Assembly (NCBI RefSeq): GCF_900291015.1
Contig: NZ_OLKL01000014.1
Coordinates: forward strand, 154,950 to 218,949
Reading direction: 5' to 3'
DNA from: Pseudomonas persica
GTDB lineage: Bacteria > Pseudomonadota > Gammaproteobacteria > Pseudomonadales > Pseudomonadaceae
DNA: 64,000 nucleotides
Both the position numbers and the translations under genes were made by a program. The notes beneath the pieces are model-generated. The model saw nothing but the letters and a program-made list of their open reading frames with translations, was not told the DNA's origin and did not search any database. Shown one piece after another: positions 51,677-62,322 of this stretch; the stretch's first letter is position 1, and every line of letters starts with the position of its first letter.

Positions 51677-53131
51677 TCAGCTCTTCGGTGCTTCCACCGA
51701 TGCCTGCTGGTTGGCCTGCCCGGTCTGCTCGTACCAGCCACCGCCAAGCGCCTTGTACAGGTTGACCTCGCTGGTCAGCTGCGACAAGCGGTCGCCGATC
51801 AGCGCCTGCTGGGCGCTGAACAGGTTGCGCTGGGCGTCGAGGAAGGTCAGGTTGCTGTCGATACCGATGCGATAGCGGCGTTCGGCCAGACGGTAGTAGT
51901 CCTGGTTCGCCTGCACCAGGTCGCGTTGCGCCTGCAACTGCTCTTCGAAGGTCTTGCGCGCCGCCAGGCCATCGGAGACTTCCTGGAAGGCAGTCTGAAT
52001 GGTCTTTTCGTACTTGGCGACGTTGATGTCCTTCTGGATCTTCGAATAGTCCAGGCTGGCCTTCAGGCTACCGGCATTAAAGATCGGCAGATTGATCTGC
52101 GGCTGGAACAGCCAGGTACCCTGGCCGCCCGCGAACAGGTGGCCCATGTCGGGGCTCAGGCTGCCGGCATTGGCGGTCAGGCTGATGCTCGGGAAGAACG
52201 CTGCGCGGGCCGCGCCAATGTTGGCGTTGGCAGCCCTGAGCAGGTGCTCGGCTTCCTGGATGTCCGGGCGACGCTGGAGGATGTCCGACGGCAGGCCGGC
52301 CGGTACTTCGGCCAACTGGTCGGCATTGAGCTCCAGCGGCTTGGCCAGGTCGGCGGGAATGCCGGTGCCCAGCAGCACGGTCAGGCTGTTGACGTCCTGG
52401 GCGACCAGGCGCTGGTACTGCGAGTACTTGACCCGGGCGCCCTCCACGGCGGTACGCGCCTGGCTGACATCGAGTGCCGAGGCTACGCCGACTTCGTTGC
52501 TGCGACGGGTGAGGTTGTAGCTTTCCTCGTAGGTCTTCAGCGTTTCTTCGGTCAGCTTGAACAGCGCCTGGTCGGCCTGCCAGGTGTAGTAAGCGTTGGC
52601 CACGCTGGCCACCAGGCTGATCTGCGTGGAACGACGCGCCTGCTCGCTGGACAGGTAGGTTTCCAGGGCTTGCTCGGTCAGGCTGCGCACGCGGCCGAAC
52701 AGGTCCAGCTCATAGGCGCTGACGCCGAGGGTGGCCGAGTACTGGCTGCTGATACCTGCCTCGCCGGTTTGCGACATGTTTGCCGGCACCCGTTGGCGGC
52801 TGCCGCTGCCGGTGGCCGAAACCGCCGGGAACAGGTCGGCGCGCTGGATGCGGTACTGCGCCCGGTAGGCGTCGATGTTCAACGCGGCAACGCGCAGGTC
52901 GCGGTTGTTGACCAGCGCGGTCTGGATCAGCTGCTGCAGTGCCGGGTCGTGGAAGAACTGGCGCCAGCCCTGTTCGGCGGCGGCAACCTCCGCCGCTTGC
53001 GTCGGCGAGTACGCAGGGCCTTGCGGCCACTGCGCAGCCACCGGCGATTCCGGGGTCTGGTAGTCAGGGATCAGCGAGCAGCCGCCAAGAATGAAAGCGG
53101 TTACTGCCAGGGACAACAAAGACTTGGTCAT
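51677..53131 (-). CDS. ttgC: RND efflux outer-membrane channel TtgC
   Basis: A 484-residue outer-membrane factor of the OprM/TolC type. It is a lipoprotein: signal [12 protein letters not shown] with lipobox cysteine C18. Two outer-membrane efflux repeats follow, each with long helices. Length equals P. putida TtgC. ATGA overlap with ttgB. It completes the TtgABC pump, which exports antibiotics, flavonoids and toluene. Confidence 0.96.
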   Translation of the reverse strand: MTKSLLSLAVTAFILGGCSLIPDYQTPESPVAAQWPQGPAYSPTQAAEVAAAEQGWRQFFHDPALQQLIQTALVNNRDLRVAALNIDAYRAQYRIQRADLFPAVSATGSGSRQRVPANMSQTGEAGISSQYSATLGVSAYELDLFGRVRSLTEQALETYLSSEQARRSTQISLVASVANAYYTWQADQALFKLTEETLKTYEESYNLTRRSNEVGVASALDVSQARTAVEGARVKYSQYQRLVAQDVNSLTVLLGTGIPADLAKPLELNADQLAEVPAGLPSDILQRRPDIQEAEHLLRAANANIGAARAAFFPSISLTANAGSLSPDMGHLFAGGQGTWLFQPQINLPIFNAGSLKASLDYSKIQKDINVAKYEKTIQTAFQEVSDGLAARKTFEEQLQAQRDLVQANQDYYRLAERRYRIGIDSNLTFLDAQRNLFSAQQALIGDRLSQLTSEVNLYKALGGGWYEQTGQANQQASVEAPKS

Positions 53132-56100
53132 TGCCCAGCCTCATAACGTGGAGTTTCAGGGGTGAGGTCTTTTTCCGGCTCTTTGCTGCCGAACAGTGAC
53201 GACACTGCGACGAAGAACAGTGGTACCCAGAAGATAGCCAGCACGGTTGCACTGATCATGCCGCCGATCACGCCAGTACCGATGGCGTGCTGACTGCCGG
53301 CGCCAGCGCCGCTGGCGATAGTCAACGGTACCACGCCGAGGATGAACGCCAGCGAGGTCATGATGATCGGGCGCAGACGCATGCGGCACGCCTCGATCGC
53401 CGCGTCGTACAGGCTGCGGCCTTGCTCGTGCAGTTCCTTGGCGAACTCGACGATCAGAATGGCGTTTTTCGCCGCCAGGCCGATGGTGGTCAACAGGCCG
53501 ACCAGGAAGTACACGTCGTTGGACAACCCGCGCAGGCTGGTGGCGATCAGGGCACCGATGATACCCAGCGGTACTACCAGCACCACGGCGATCGGGATCG
53601 ACCAGCTTTCGTACAGGGCTGCCAGGCACAGGAACACGAACAGTACCGAGAGGGCGAACAGCGCCGGCATCTGCGAACCGGAGAGTTTTTCCTCGTAGGA
53701 CATGCCGGTCCAGGAGAAGCCGATGCCGCTTGGCAGTTCGCCAGCAATGCGCTCGACTTCGGCCATGGCTTCACCGGTACTGTAGCCGGGGGCCGGTGCA
53801 CCGAGGATTTCCATTGCCTCGACGCCGTTGTAACGCGACAGCTTGGGCGAGCCGTAGGTCCATTCGCCCTTGGCGAAGGAGGAGAACGGCACCATTTCGC
53901 CGGCGCCATTGCGCACGTACCACTTCTGCAGGTCTTCCGGGCTCATCCGCGCGTTCGGCTCACCCTGGATGTACACCTTCTTGACCCGGCCACGGTCGAT
54001 GAAGTCGTTGACGTAGCTGGCACCCAGGGCAATCGACAAGGTGTTGTTGATGTCGGCGATGGTCACGCCCAGGGCGCTGGCACGTTCGTCATCGATGCTC
54101 AGCTGGTACTGCGGCTCGTCGTTCAGGCCGTTCGGGCGCACGGCGCTGAGGATCTTGCTCTGCGCGGCCTTGGCCAGGAACTGGTTGCGCGCTTCCATCA
54201 GCTTGGCATGGCCGACACCGCCGCGGTCCTGGAGGAACACGTCGAAGCCGGTGGCGTTACCCAGTTCGAGCACCGCAGGCGGGGCAAAGGCGAACACCAT
54301 CGCATCGCGGAAGGTGAAGAAGTGCTGCTGGGCGCGCTGGGCAAGGGCGAACACGCTGTTTTCCTTGGAGCGCTCATCCCACGGCTTGAGCATGATGAAC
54401 GCCATACCCGAGCTCTGGCCGCGGCCGGCAAAGTTGAAGCCGTTGACGGTGAACACCGAAGCCACGGTGTCGGCCTCTTCGCTGAGCAGGTACTCACGCA
54501 TCTGGTCGACCACCACCTGGGTACGCTCGGCACTGGAGCCGGCCGGGGTCTGCACCTGGGCGAACAAAACGCCCTGGTCTTCTTCGGGCAGGAACGCGGT
54601 AGGGATGCGGGCGAACAGCCAGATCATGCCGACCACGATCAGCGCGTAGGCCAGCAGGAACGGTACCTTGTTGCGCAGGATGGTGCCCACGCTGCGCTCG
54701 TAACCGGTAACGCTGCGGTCGAAGTTGCGGTTGAACCAGCCAAAGAAGCCGCGCTTGGCTACGTGGTGCTCGCCCTTCTTCAACGGCTTGAGCATGGTGG
54801 CGCACAGGGCCGGGGTGAAGATAAGCGCCACCAGCACCGACAGGCCCATGGCCGAGACGATGGTGATGGAGAACTGCCGGTAGATCACACCCGTGGAGCC
54901 ACCGAAGAACGCCATGGGCAACAGTACCGCCGACAGTACCAGGGCGATACCCACCAGGGCACCCTGGATCTGCTCCATCGAGCGCTTGGTCGCTTCCTTG
55001 GGCGGCAAGCCTTCCTCGGACATCACCCGCTCGACGTTCTCCACCACGACGATGGCGTCGTCCACCAGCAAACCGATGGCCAGGACCATGGCGAACATGG
55101 TCAGGGTGTTGATGCTGAAACCCGCTGCGGCAAGGATGCCGAAGGTACCCAGCAACACCACCGGTACGGTCATGGTGGTGATGATGGTGGCGCGGAAGTT
55201 CTGCAGGAACAGGTACATCACCAGGAACACCAGGACCACGGCTTCAATCAGGGTGTGGATAACGCCACTGATCGATTCGGTGACCACCGGGGTGGTGTCA
55301 TACGGGAATACCGCTTTCACCCCGGGCGGGAAGAACGGTTCCAGGTCGCTGATGGTCTTGCGCAGGGCCTTGGCGGTATCCAGGGCGTTGGCACCGGTGG
55401 CCAGTTTTACTGCCAGGCCGGAGGCCGGCTTGCCGTTGAACTGGGCGCTGACGGCGTAGTTTTCACCACCCAGGCCAACCTGGGCGACATCACCCAGACG
55501 CACTTGTGAGCCGTCACTGTTGACCTTGAGCAGGATCTTCTCGAACTGCTCGGCCGTCTGCAGGCGGGTCTTGCCGATGATGGTGGCGTTCAGCTGGGTA
55601 CCCGGCATGGCCGGCAGGCCGCCGAGCTGGCCGGAGGACACCTGCACGTTCTGCGCGGCCACGGCGGTCTTGACGTCGACCGGGGTCAGCTGGAACTTGT
55701 TCAGCTTGGCCGGATCGAGCCAGATACGCATGGCGTACTGTGCACCGAACACCTGGAAGTCACCGACACCTGCGGTACGCGAGATCGGGTCCTGCATGTT
55801 GGAGACGATGTAGTTGGCCAGGTCGTCCTTGGTCATGCTGCCGTCTTCGGACACCAGGCCGATCACCAGCAGGAAGTTCTTCACTGCCTTGGTGACGCGG
55901 ATACCTTGTTGCTGCACTTCCTGCGGCAGCAGCGGGGTGGCCAGGTTCAGCTTGTTCTGCACCTGCACCTGCGCGGTGTCGGGGTTGGTGCCCTGCTCGA
56001 AGGTGGCGGTAATGGTCATGCTGCCGTCGGAGTTACTTTCCGACGACACATAACGCAGGTTGTCGATACCGTTGAGCTGCTGCTCGATCACCTGTACCAC

Positions 56101-56280
56101 GGTGTCCTGCACGGTTTGCGCCGAGGCGCCCGGGTAGGTCACGGCGATGGCGATGGCCGGCGGCGCGATGCTGGGGTACTGGTTGATCGGCAGCTTCAGG
56201 ATCGACAAGGCGCCGACCAGCATGATCACCAAGGCGATCACCCAGGCGAAGATCGGGCGATCGATAAAGAACTTCGACAT
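53128..56280 (-). CDS. ttgB: RND efflux transporter TtgB
   Basis: A 1050-residue proton-driven inner-membrane pump of the AcrB/MexB type. [23 protein letters not shown] opens it; the fourth membrane segment carries [22 protein letters not shown] with the proton-relay aspartates. Two large periplasmic loops follow the first and seventh segments. Starts three bases after the ttgA stop. Confidence 0.97.
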   Translation of the reverse strand: MSKFFIDRPIFAWVIALVIMLVGALSILKLPINQYPSIAPPAIAIAVTYPGASAQTVQDTVVQVIEQQLNGIDNLRYVSSESNSDGSMTITATFEQGTNPDTAQVQVQNKLNLATPLLPQEVQQQGIRVTKAVKNFLLVIGLVSEDGSMTKDDLANYIVSNMQDPISRTAGVGDFQVFGAQYAMRIWLDPAKLNKFQLTPVDVKTAVAAQNVQVSSGQLGGLPAMPGTQLNATIIGKTRLQTAEQFEKILLKVNSDGSQVRLGDVAQVGLGGENYAVSAQFNGKPASGLAVKLATGANALDTAKALRKTISDLEPFFPPGVKAVFPYDTTPVVTESISGVIHTLIEAVVLVFLVMYLFLQNFRATIITTMTVPVVLLGTFGILAAAGFSINTLTMFAMVLAIGLLVDDAIVVVENVERVMSEEGLPPKEATKRSMEQIQGALVGIALVLSAVLLPMAFFGGSTGVIYRQFSITIVSAMGLSVLVALIFTPALCATMLKPLKKGEHHVAKRGFFGWFNRNFDRSVTGYERSVGTILRNKVPFLLAYALIVVGMIWLFARIPTAFLPEEDQGVLFAQVQTPAGSSAERTQVVVDQMREYLLSEEADTVASVFTVNGFNFAGRGQSSGMAFIMLKPWDERSKENSVFALAQRAQQHFFTFRDAMVFAFAPPAVLELGNATGFDVFLQDRGGVGHAKLMEARNQFLAKAAQSKILSAVRPNGLNDEPQYQLSIDDERASALGVTIADINNTLSIALGASYVNDFIDRGRVKKVYIQGEPNARMSPEDLQKWYVRNGAGEMVPFSSFAKGEWTYGSPKLSRYNGVEAMEILGAPAPGYSTGEAMAEVERIAGELPSGIGFSWTGMSYEEKLSGSQMPALFALSVLFVFLCLAALYESWSIPIAVVLVVPLGIIGALIATSLRGLSNDVYFLVGLLTTIGLAAKNAILIVEFAKELHEQGRSLYDAAIEACRMRLRPIIMTSLAFILGVVPLTIASGAGAGSQHAIGTGVIGGMISATVLAIFWVPLFFVAVSSLFGSKEPEKDLTPETPRYEAGQ

Positions 56281-56283
56281 GGT

Positions 56284-57438
56284 TTACTCCGCTTTGGCGT
56301 CTGCTTTCGCCGCGTTGGCCTGAACAGGGCTGGCCGGCTTCTTGACGTTGGTGGCTTCGCTGACCTTGACCTCGACGCCCGGGCGCACGTACTGCAGCCC
56401 TTCGGTGATCAGGCGGTCACCCGGGTTCAGGCCTTCCTCGATCAGCCAGTCGCTGCCCAGGGTACGGTTGGCCTTGAGCTGGCGCAGTTCGACCTTGTTC
56501 TCCTGGTTGACCACCAGCGCGGTCGGCGCGCCTTTCAGGTCGCGGGTCACGCCCTGTTGCGGGGCCAGGATGGCGTTGGCGTTGACCCCGGCCTTGAGCC
56601 GCGCATGCACGAACATGCCTGGCAGCAGGGTGTGATCGGGGTTGGGGAACAGCGCGCGCAGGGTGACCGAGCCGGTGGTCTCGTCGACCGCGACTTCGGA
56701 GAACTCCAGGCGGCCTTCCTGCTTGAACAGGCTGCCGTCTTCCAGCACCAGTTGCACCGAGGCCGCGTTGTCGCCGGCCTTCTGCAACTGGCCGCTTTCC
56801 AGATCACGGCGCAGCTTGAGCAGCTCGGCGGTGGACTGGGTAACGTCGACGTAGATCGGGTCGAGTTGCTGGATGGTGGCCATGGCGTTGCTCTGGCCAT
56901 TGTTCACCAGTGCCCCTTCGGTGACCGAAGAACGACCGATACGGCCGCTGATCGGTGCCAGCACCTTGGTGTAACGCAGGTCGATCTGCGCGCTTTTGAG
57001 CGAAGCTTCGGCCTGCAATCGTTTGGCATTGGCGTCGTCGTATTCCTGCTTCGACACGGCCTGTTCGTCGATCAGCTGCTTGTAGCGCTCGGCCAGCGAG
57101 CGGGTGGCCTGCAGGTTGGCCTGGGCATTGGCCAGGGTGGCTTCGTATACGGCAGGGTCGATCTGGTAGAGCTGCTGGCCTTCCTTGACCTCACTGCCTT
57201 CCTTGAACAGGCGCTTGAGGATGATGCCGTTGACCTGCGGGCGCACTTCGGCGACGCGGTAGGCACTGGTACGCCCCGGCAATTCCGAGGTCAGGGTGAA
57301 GGCTTGGGGCTGGATGGTCACGACGCCGACCTGAGGAGCCTGCGCCGCTGGCGCTGCTTCTTCTTTCTTACAGCCACTGAGCAGGGTTGCCAGGGCGACG
57401 GCGGAAACCAGAGCGGTAACGGCTGGCTTGAATTGCAT
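56284..57438 (-). CDS. ttgA: RND efflux periplasmic adaptor TtgA
   Basis: A 384-residue membrane-fusion protein. The lipobox is LLSGCKKEE (C23). The lipoyl, hairpin (LANAQANLQATRSLAERYKQLIDEQAVSKQEYDDANAKRL region) and beta-barrel domains are in the usual order. First gene of ttgABC, transcribed from the promoter that overlaps the TtgR operator. Confidence 0.96.
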   Translation of the reverse strand: MQFKPAVTALVSAVALATLLSGCKKEEAAPAAQAPQVGVVTIQPQAFTLTSELPGRTSAYRVAEVRPQVNGIILKRLFKEGSEVKEGQQLYQIDPAVYEATLANAQANLQATRSLAERYKQLIDEQAVSKQEYDDANAKRLQAEASLKSAQIDLRYTKVLAPISGRIGRSSVTEGALVNNGQSNAMATIQQLDPIYVDVTQSTAELLKLRRDLESGQLQKAGDNAASVQLVLEDGSLFKQEGRLEFSEVAVDETTGSVTLRALFPNPDHTLLPGMFVHARLKAGVNANAILAPQQGVTRDLKGAPTALVVNQENKVELRQLKANRTLGSDWLIEEGLNPGDRLITEGLQYVRPGVEVKVSEATNVKKPASPVQANAAKADAKAE

Positions 57439-57538
57439 GAGGATCCTCGGGTCGCTGGAGCTGGGAGACGCTCAAGAGTAATGGAAGAATCTTGATCTGG
57501 AAAAATTGCTATCCGGTGGATAAATAGCTTGCTAAGGA

Positions 57539-57572
57539 ATATACTTACATTCATGGTTGTTTGTAAATACCG
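57539..57572. promoter_or_regulatory. TtgR operator
   Basis: The stretch TATACTTACATTCATGGTTG followed by TTTGTAAATACC matches, on the other strand, the published TtgR operator (TATTTACAAACAACCATGAATGTAAGTATA) without visible change in the core. TTACA...TGTAA are its arms. It lies in the divergent ttgA-ttgR region and represses both promoters. Confidence 0.93.
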
Positions 57573-57696
57573 CTGGGTTGTACTCGGGTACTGCCACAGT
57601 CCTTGATTAGCTCATCCGCGAGGCACCCTGCAGAGGTGCCCCCGGAGTGTTTCCCCCACGCGCCGCGCGTTCGGGGCAGATGAGGTTTGTACTGCC

Positions 57697-58329
57697 ATGG
57701 TCCGTCGAACCAAAGAAGAAGCCCAGGAAACCCGCGCCCAGATCATCGAGGCGGCGGAAAAGGCCTTCTACAAGCGCGGGGTTGCGCGAACCACCCTGGC
57801 CGACATCGCCGAACTGGCGGGTGTAACGCGGGGGGCGATCTACTGGCACTTCAACAACAAGGCCGAGTTGGTGCAGGCGCTGCTCGACAGCCTGCATGAA
57901 ACCCATGACCACCTGGCGCGGGCGAGCGAAAGCGAGGACGAAGTGGACCCGCTTGGCTGCATGCGCAAGCTGTTGCTGCAAGTGTTCAACGAGCTGGTGC
58001 TCGATGCCCGAACCCGGCGTATCAATGAAATCCTGCATCACAAATGCGAGTTCACCGATGACATGTGTGAAATTCGCCAGCAGCGCCAGGGTGCGGTGCT
58101 GGATTGCCACAAGGGCATCACCCTGGCGTTGGCCAATGCCGTGCGCCGGGGCCAGTTGCCAGGCGAGCTGGATGTCGAGCGCGCGGCGGTGGCCATGTTT
58201 GCCTATGTCGATGGCCTGATCGGGCGTTGGCTGTTGCTGCCTGACAGTGTCGATCTGTTGAAGGATGTCGAAAAATGGGTCGACACCGGGCTGGATATGC
58301 TGCGCTTGAGCCCGGCTCTGCGCAAATGA
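57697..58329 (+). CDS. ttgR: Efflux repressor TtgR (TetR family)
   Basis: A 210-residue TetR-type repressor, the known TtgR length. The helix-turn-helix reads [33 protein letters not shown]. The large C-terminal pocket binds flavonoids, chloramphenicol and similar drugs, releasing the operator. A GGCACC/GGTGCC hairpin lies in its leader (57622-57640). Divergent from ttgABC. Confidence 0.97.
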   Translation: MVRRTKEEAQETRAQIIEAAEKAFYKRGVARTTLADIAELAGVTRGAIYWHFNNKAELVQALLDSLHETHDHLARASESEDEVDPLGCMRKLLLQVFNELVLDARTRRINEILHHKCEFTDDMCEIRQQRQGAVLDCHKGITLALANAVRRGQLPGELDVERAAVAMFAYVDGLIGRWLLLPDSVDLLKDVEKWVDTGLDMLRLSPALRK

Positions 58330-58433
58330 CACTTTGTTAAGGATTGTTAGGGAGTGTTTCGCCTTTGTATCAAGGGGGGATCAATGCTTCCAGGTTAGGC
58401 CGACATAGGGCCTGTTTTGCAGGCGTGGCGCGG

Positions 58434-58519
58434 TCCCTGTGGGAGCGGGTTTACCCGCGAATCAGGCGCCGCGGATGGCACGGGCTTCGCCCGTGTTCGC
58501 GGGTGAACCCGCTCCCACA
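58434..58519. repeat. REP pair, tail-to-tail
   Basis: CCCTGTGGGAGCGGGTTTACCCGCGAATCAGGCG and then TTCGCGGGTGAACCCGCTCCCACA. The order of the two copies is inverted relative to most pairs in the window. It ends within two bases of the stop of the following transporter gene. Confidence 0.94.
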
Positions 58520-58520
58520 T

Positions 58521-59972
58521 TCAGCGTCCGCGTAGTTGCCGATCCGGCAATGCCACCGCCGCCAGCAGCCCGAGCAGTGCAATCAGCGCACTCCCCATCA
58601 ACAGCTGCCGGAACGTCTCCAGCAACCGCCCTTGGGTCACCAGGTCCACTTCACCGGCCTTCAGGCTCCCCAGCAACGGATTACCCAGCGACTCGAACCC
58701 GCCCTGGTGCAACAGCGCCAGCAGCAGGCTGGACATGCACGCCACCCCCATGGCCCCGCCCAGCGAGCGGAACAGGTTGGTGGTGCTGGTGGCCACGCCG
58801 ATGTCCTTGCCGGCCACCGCGCTTTGCGTGCCCACCAGCGAAGTGGGGAATTGCAGCCCGCAGGCAATGCCGGTCAGCAGCATGAACAATGCACTGAGCA
58901 AGGCTGACTGCGGCGGGGTCAGCGCCATGGCGAAAATGGCCAGCGGCATCAGCAGCGCACCAGCCAGGATCTGCGGTTTGTAGCGCCCGGTCAGGCTGGT
59001 CATGCGCCCGCCGGTGAAGGCCCCCATGGGCAGCCCCATCACCAACGGCAGAAGGTGCAGGGCAGCGCTGTCGGCACCGGCGCCGGTGATGCCCTGGTAG
59101 CGCAACGGCATGAGCATGGTCAGGGAGATCGACTGGAAGCTGGCGAAGAAGATCACGCCCCAGCACAGTACCGCCACGCGGTTGCCGAACAGGCCGAGCG
59201 GCAGCAGTGGCTCCGGGCAGCGGCGTTCATGGGCAATGAACAGCACCAGGCCCAGCGCTGCGCAGGCGAACAGGGCCAGCACGGCCGGGTCGGCCCAGGC
59301 ATGGCCCTGGCCGACCAGGGTAATGCCCAGCAGCAGGCTGCCCAGGCCGAGGGTCAGCAGCACGGCGCCGAGGTAGTCCACCTGCGCCTCGCGGCGCTGC
59401 GCCGGCATGCCGCCGAGGGCGCGGCGGATCGCCCACAGTGCAAGCAGCCCCAGCGGCAGGTTGATCCAGAACACCCCACGCCATGACAGGTATTCGGTCA
59501 GCCAGCCGCCCAGCACCGGCCCGGCGACGCTGGCCAGCGCGTACATGCTGCTGAAGTAGCCCTGGTAGCGGCCGCGCTCTCGCGGGGGCACGAAGTCGCC
59601 GATGATCGCCTGGCTCACCGAGACCATGCCGCCCGCGCCAATGCCCTGCAGTACCCGGGCCAGCACCAGTTGCTGCATGTCCTGCGCCACGGCGCAGGCG
59701 ATCGAGGCCAGGGTGAACAGGCTGATGCCGGTGAGGATCATCCGGCGTCGCCCATACAGATCGCCCAGCTTGCCGTAGATCGGCACGGCCACGGTCATCG
59801 CCACCATGTAGCCGGAGATGACCCAGGCCAGCAGGCCGACATCGTTGAACTGCGCCGAGATCGCCGGCAGCGAGACGGCGACGATGGTCTGGTCCAGGGC
59901 GCCGAGGAAGATCGCCAGCATCAGGGCGGTGAGCACGTTGCGCAGGGTGGTGGGGGGGAGGGCGGCGGTCAC
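58521..59972 (-). CDS. DHA2-family (EmrB/QacA) multidrug MFS transporter
   Basis: A 483-residue protein with about 14 membrane segments. The first carries LGALDQTIVAVSLPAI, the DHA2 motif D1; GKLGDLYGRRRMILTGI and VLQGIGAGGMVSVSQAIIGDFVPPRERGRYQG are motifs A and C. It exports drugs by proton antiport. The start is GTG with AAGGT at good spacing. No membrane-fusion partner gene is adjacent. Convergent with ttgR; shared regulation is not shown. Confidence 0.9.
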   Translation of the reverse strand: MTAALPPTTLRNVLTALMLAIFLGALDQTIVAVSLPAISAQFNDVGLLAWVISGYMVAMTVAVPIYGKLGDLYGRRRMILTGISLFTLASIACAVAQDMQQLVLARVLQGIGAGGMVSVSQAIIGDFVPPRERGRYQGYFSSMYALASVAGPVLGGWLTEYLSWRGVFWINLPLGLLALWAIRRALGGMPAQRREAQVDYLGAVLLTLGLGSLLLGITLVGQGHAWADPAVLALFACAALGLVLFIAHERRCPEPLLPLGLFGNRVAVLCWGVIFFASFQSISLTMLMPLRYQGITGAGADSAALHLLPLVMGLPMGAFTGGRMTSLTGRYKPQILAGALLMPLAIFAMALTPPQSALLSALFMLLTGIACGLQFPTSLVGTQSAVAGKDIGVATSTTNLFRSLGGAMGVACMSSLLLALLHQGGFESLGNPLLGSLKAGEVDLVTQGRLLETFRQLLMGSALIALLGLLAAVALPDRQLRGR

Positions 59973-59994
59973 GGGGATACCTTGGTTGTCTGTG

Positions 59995-60090
59995 GCGGCC
60001 TCTTCGCGGGTGAACCCACTCCCACAGGTACGTCGCCGGTCTTGAGGGTAACGTCGTACCTGTAGGCGCGGGTTTACCCGCGAAAGGGCC
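59995..60090. repeat. REP pair
   Basis: GGCCTCTTCGCGGGTGAACCCACTCCCACAGG and the inverted CCTGTAGGCGCGGGTTTACCCGCGAAAGGGCC, both with single changes, upstream of the DHA2 transporter. The rest of the 439-base gap to the next gene holds one long palindrome and no gene I can support. Confidence 0.92.
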
Positions 60091-60226
60091 TCGGATTGTA
60101 ACCGGAGTTAGGTAGCTTCCTATGTACTATCTGCATCCCCTATGCAAGATCGGCATTAGCGCATTCATCCAGTGCTGCATGGCTGCGTGATATCGTTGGT
60201 ATGCCACAGAGGCTGAAAACCGGGGC

Positions 60227-60245
60227 TTGCACCAGCTTGGTGCAA
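60227..60245. promoter_or_regulatory. NtrC-like palindrome
   Basis: TTGCACCA-GCT-TGGTGCAA is a perfect 8-base inverted repeat and equals the NtrC consensus TGCACCA-N3-TGGTGCA. It is about 170 bases before the lyase gene. I could not find a good sigma-54 promoter (GG-N10-GC in context), so NtrC binding is only suggested. Confidence 0.4.
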
Positions 60246-60411
60246 CATTATGCCGCAGGGTTTTGGCGCTTCTGTCTCCCACACCTTTTATTCCTCTGCC
60301 TGCATGTCGAGCATGACCGCCCAGATGGCGACGGTTGGAACAGGCCAGGTAGACCCGATTACAGGGGTCGGTAGTTACCGTTCGAATTTCAACTTATTTT
60401 GCGGAGTGATC

Positions 60412-61281
60412 ATGCCCAAGGCTTCCCATCAAGATCTGCGTTTTGCCTTCCGCGAGCTGCTCGCTTCAGGTTCCTGTTATCACACCGCATCGGTGTTCGA
60501 CCCGATGTCGGCACGCATTGCCGCAGACCTGGGCTTCGAGGTCGGCATCCTCGGTGGTTCCGTCGCATCGTTGCAGGTACTGGCCGCCCCGGACTTCGCC
60601 CTGATTACCCTCAGCGAATTCGTCGAGCAGGCCACCCGTATTGGCCGCGTGGCACAACTGCCGGTGCTGGCTGACGCCGACCACGGCTATGGCAACGCGC
60701 TGAACGTCATGCGCACGGTCATCGAACTGGAGCGCGCCGGCGTGGCTGCGCTGACCATCGAGGACACCCTGCTGCCTGCCCAGTTCGGGCGCAAGTCCAC
60801 CGACCTGATCCCGGTTGAAGAGGGCGTCGGCAAGATCCGTGCGGCGCTGGAAGCGCGGGTCGATTCGTCGCTGGCGATCATTGCCCGGACCAACGCTGGG
60901 GTGCTCACCACCGAAGAAATCATCGTGCGTACCCAGAGCTACCAGAAGGCCGGAGCCGACGGTATCTGCATGGTGGGGGTGAAGGACTTCGAGCAGCTCG
61001 AGCAGATTGCCGAGCACCTGACAGTGCCGCTGATGCTGGTGACCTACGGCAACCCGAACCTGCGCGACGACGAGCGCCTGGCGCGCCTGGGGGTGCGCAT
61101 CGTGGTCGATGGTCACGCGGCCTACTTTGCCGCGATCAAGGCCACCTACGACTGCCTGCGGCTGCAGCGCGGCCAGCAGAACAAGTCGGAAAACCTCAGC
61201 GCCACCGAACTCTCGCACACCTACACCCAGCCCGAGGACTACATCCGCTGGGCCAAGGAATACATGAGCGTCGAGGAGTGA
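60412..61281 (+). CDS. Isocitrate lyase/PEP mutase-family oxaloacetate decarboxylase
   Basis: A 289-residue TIM-barrel lyase. [29 protein letters not shown] starts the barrel, [16 protein letters not shown] supplies the metal-binding aspartates and [12 protein letters not shown] the catalytic loop. It lacks the KKCGH motif of isocitrate lyase. The length and sequence are those of the P. aeruginosa oxaloacetate decarboxylase group, often mis-annotated as carboxyphosphonoenolpyruvate mutase. ATG 60412 has GGAG upstream; the frame is open 54 codons earlier but non-homologous. Confidence 0.88.
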   Translation: MPKASHQDLRFAFRELLASGSCYHTASVFDPMSARIAADLGFEVGILGGSVASLQVLAAPDFALITLSEFVEQATRIGRVAQLPVLADADHGYGNALNVMRTVIELERAGVAALTIEDTLLPAQFGRKSTDLIPVEEGVGKIRAALEARVDSSLAIIARTNAGVLTTEEIIVRTQSYQKAGADGICMVGVKDFEQLEQIAEHLTVPLMLVTYGNPNLRDDERLARLGVRIVVDGHAAYFAAIKATYDCLRLQRGQQNKSENLSATELSHTYTQPEDYIRWAKEYMSVEE

Positions 61282-61313
61282 CCTGATTCGCCGGCAAGTG
61301 CAGCACGTGAACT

Positions 61314-62219
61314 TTACAGGCCCTGGTCCCACTCCGGTTCGTCCTTGAACCGCTGCACCAGAAAATCCAGCATGCTGCGCAAGGTCGCCGGCATGTGCTT
61401 GCGTGAGGTGTACACCGCATTCAGGTTCAGCTCGCGCGGCTTGGCCTCGGGCAGCAGGCGCACCAGCTCGCCCCGGCGCAGGGCCTCCGCGGCCTGGTAG
61501 GTCGGCAGCATGGCGATACCTGCGCCGGCCAGCGCCGCCTTCTGCAGTGTCATCGCCTCGTTGGCACTGATGTTCCCCGCTACCGGCACGGCGACCTGCT
61601 GGCCGGCCACCTCGAAATGCCACAGGCTGTGGCCGAAGTAGGCATGGGTCAGGCAGTTATGCCGGCTCAGCTCCTCGACCCGTTGTGGCGTGCCGTGCTC
61701 GCGCAGGTAGGCCGGTGCCGCACACACCGCCGAGCGGCACACGCTCAGGCGCCGGGCAATCAGGTTGGGGTCCAGGTCATTGCTGGTGCGGATGGCCAGG
61801 TCGATGCGCTCGTCCACCAGGTTGACCGTGCGATCGAGCATCTGCAGTTCAACTTTCACCCCGGGGTAGCGCCGCACGTAGGCGGCCACAGCATCCACCA
61901 GCTGGGCCTGGCCGAACGAGGTACTGACACTGATGCGCAGCGCACCCCTGGGCGCGTCATCCGGCTGCTGCACCGCGGCCTGCAGGTCGCCGGCCAGTTC
62001 CAGCAATTGCCGGCAGCGCGGCAGGGTTTCCTGGCCGGCGGCGGTGAGGCTGAGCTTACGTGTGGTGCGCTGCATCAGCCGTGCGCCAACCCAGTCTTCC
62101 AGCGCGGCCAGGTAGCGCGACACCACCGGTCGGGACAGTTGCAGATGATCCGCTGCCGCCGACTGGCTGCCCAGGTCGACGACGGTGACGAAAACGCGCA
62201 TGGCGTTGAGACGGTCCAT
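61314..62219 (-). CDS. LysR-family transcriptional regulator
   Basis: A 301-residue LysR regulator of the common DsdC/CrgA-like branch. The helix-turn-helix is SQSAAADHLQLSRPVVSRYLAALEDWVGARLMQRTTRKLSLT. Effector unknown. It is divergent from the MBL-fold gene, 103 bases away, and probably controls it and the NAD(P)-binding protein gene downstream. Confidence 0.88.
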   Translation of the reverse strand: MDRLNAMRVFVTVVDLGSQSAAADHLQLSRPVVSRYLAALEDWVGARLMQRTTRKLSLTAAGQETLPRCRQLLELAGDLQAAVQQPDDAPRGALRISVSTSFGQAQLVDAVAAYVRRYPGVKVELQMLDRTVNLVDERIDLAIRTSNDLDPNLIARRLSVCRSAVCAAPAYLREHGTPQRVEELSRHNCLTHAYFGHSLWHFEVAGQQVAVPVAGNISANEAMTLQKAALAGAGIAMLPTYQAAEALRRGELVRLLPEAKPRELNLNAVYTSRKHMPATLRSMLDFLVQRFKDEPEWDQGL

Positions 62220-62322
62220 GATTTGCCCGATTTCAGAAACAAACTATGTTCGAGCATCGCATTTTTTGTCACGGATTGGGCAACTAAGCTGTTGGGCATT
62301 GTTCATCTGACGGGTGTTTGCG

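Noticed and set aside
53287..55509. 740-codon plus-strand open frame
   Set aside because: Antisense to ttgB; low-complexity histidine- and glutamine-rich translation.
57601..57696. Attenuator in the ttgR leader
   Set aside because: The GGCACC/GGTGCC hairpin has no T-run and no alternative pairing that I could see.
60181..60260. Sigma-54 promoter near the NtrC-like palindrome
   Set aside because: The only GG-N10-GC arrangement overlaps the palindrome itself and lacks the flanking consensus.
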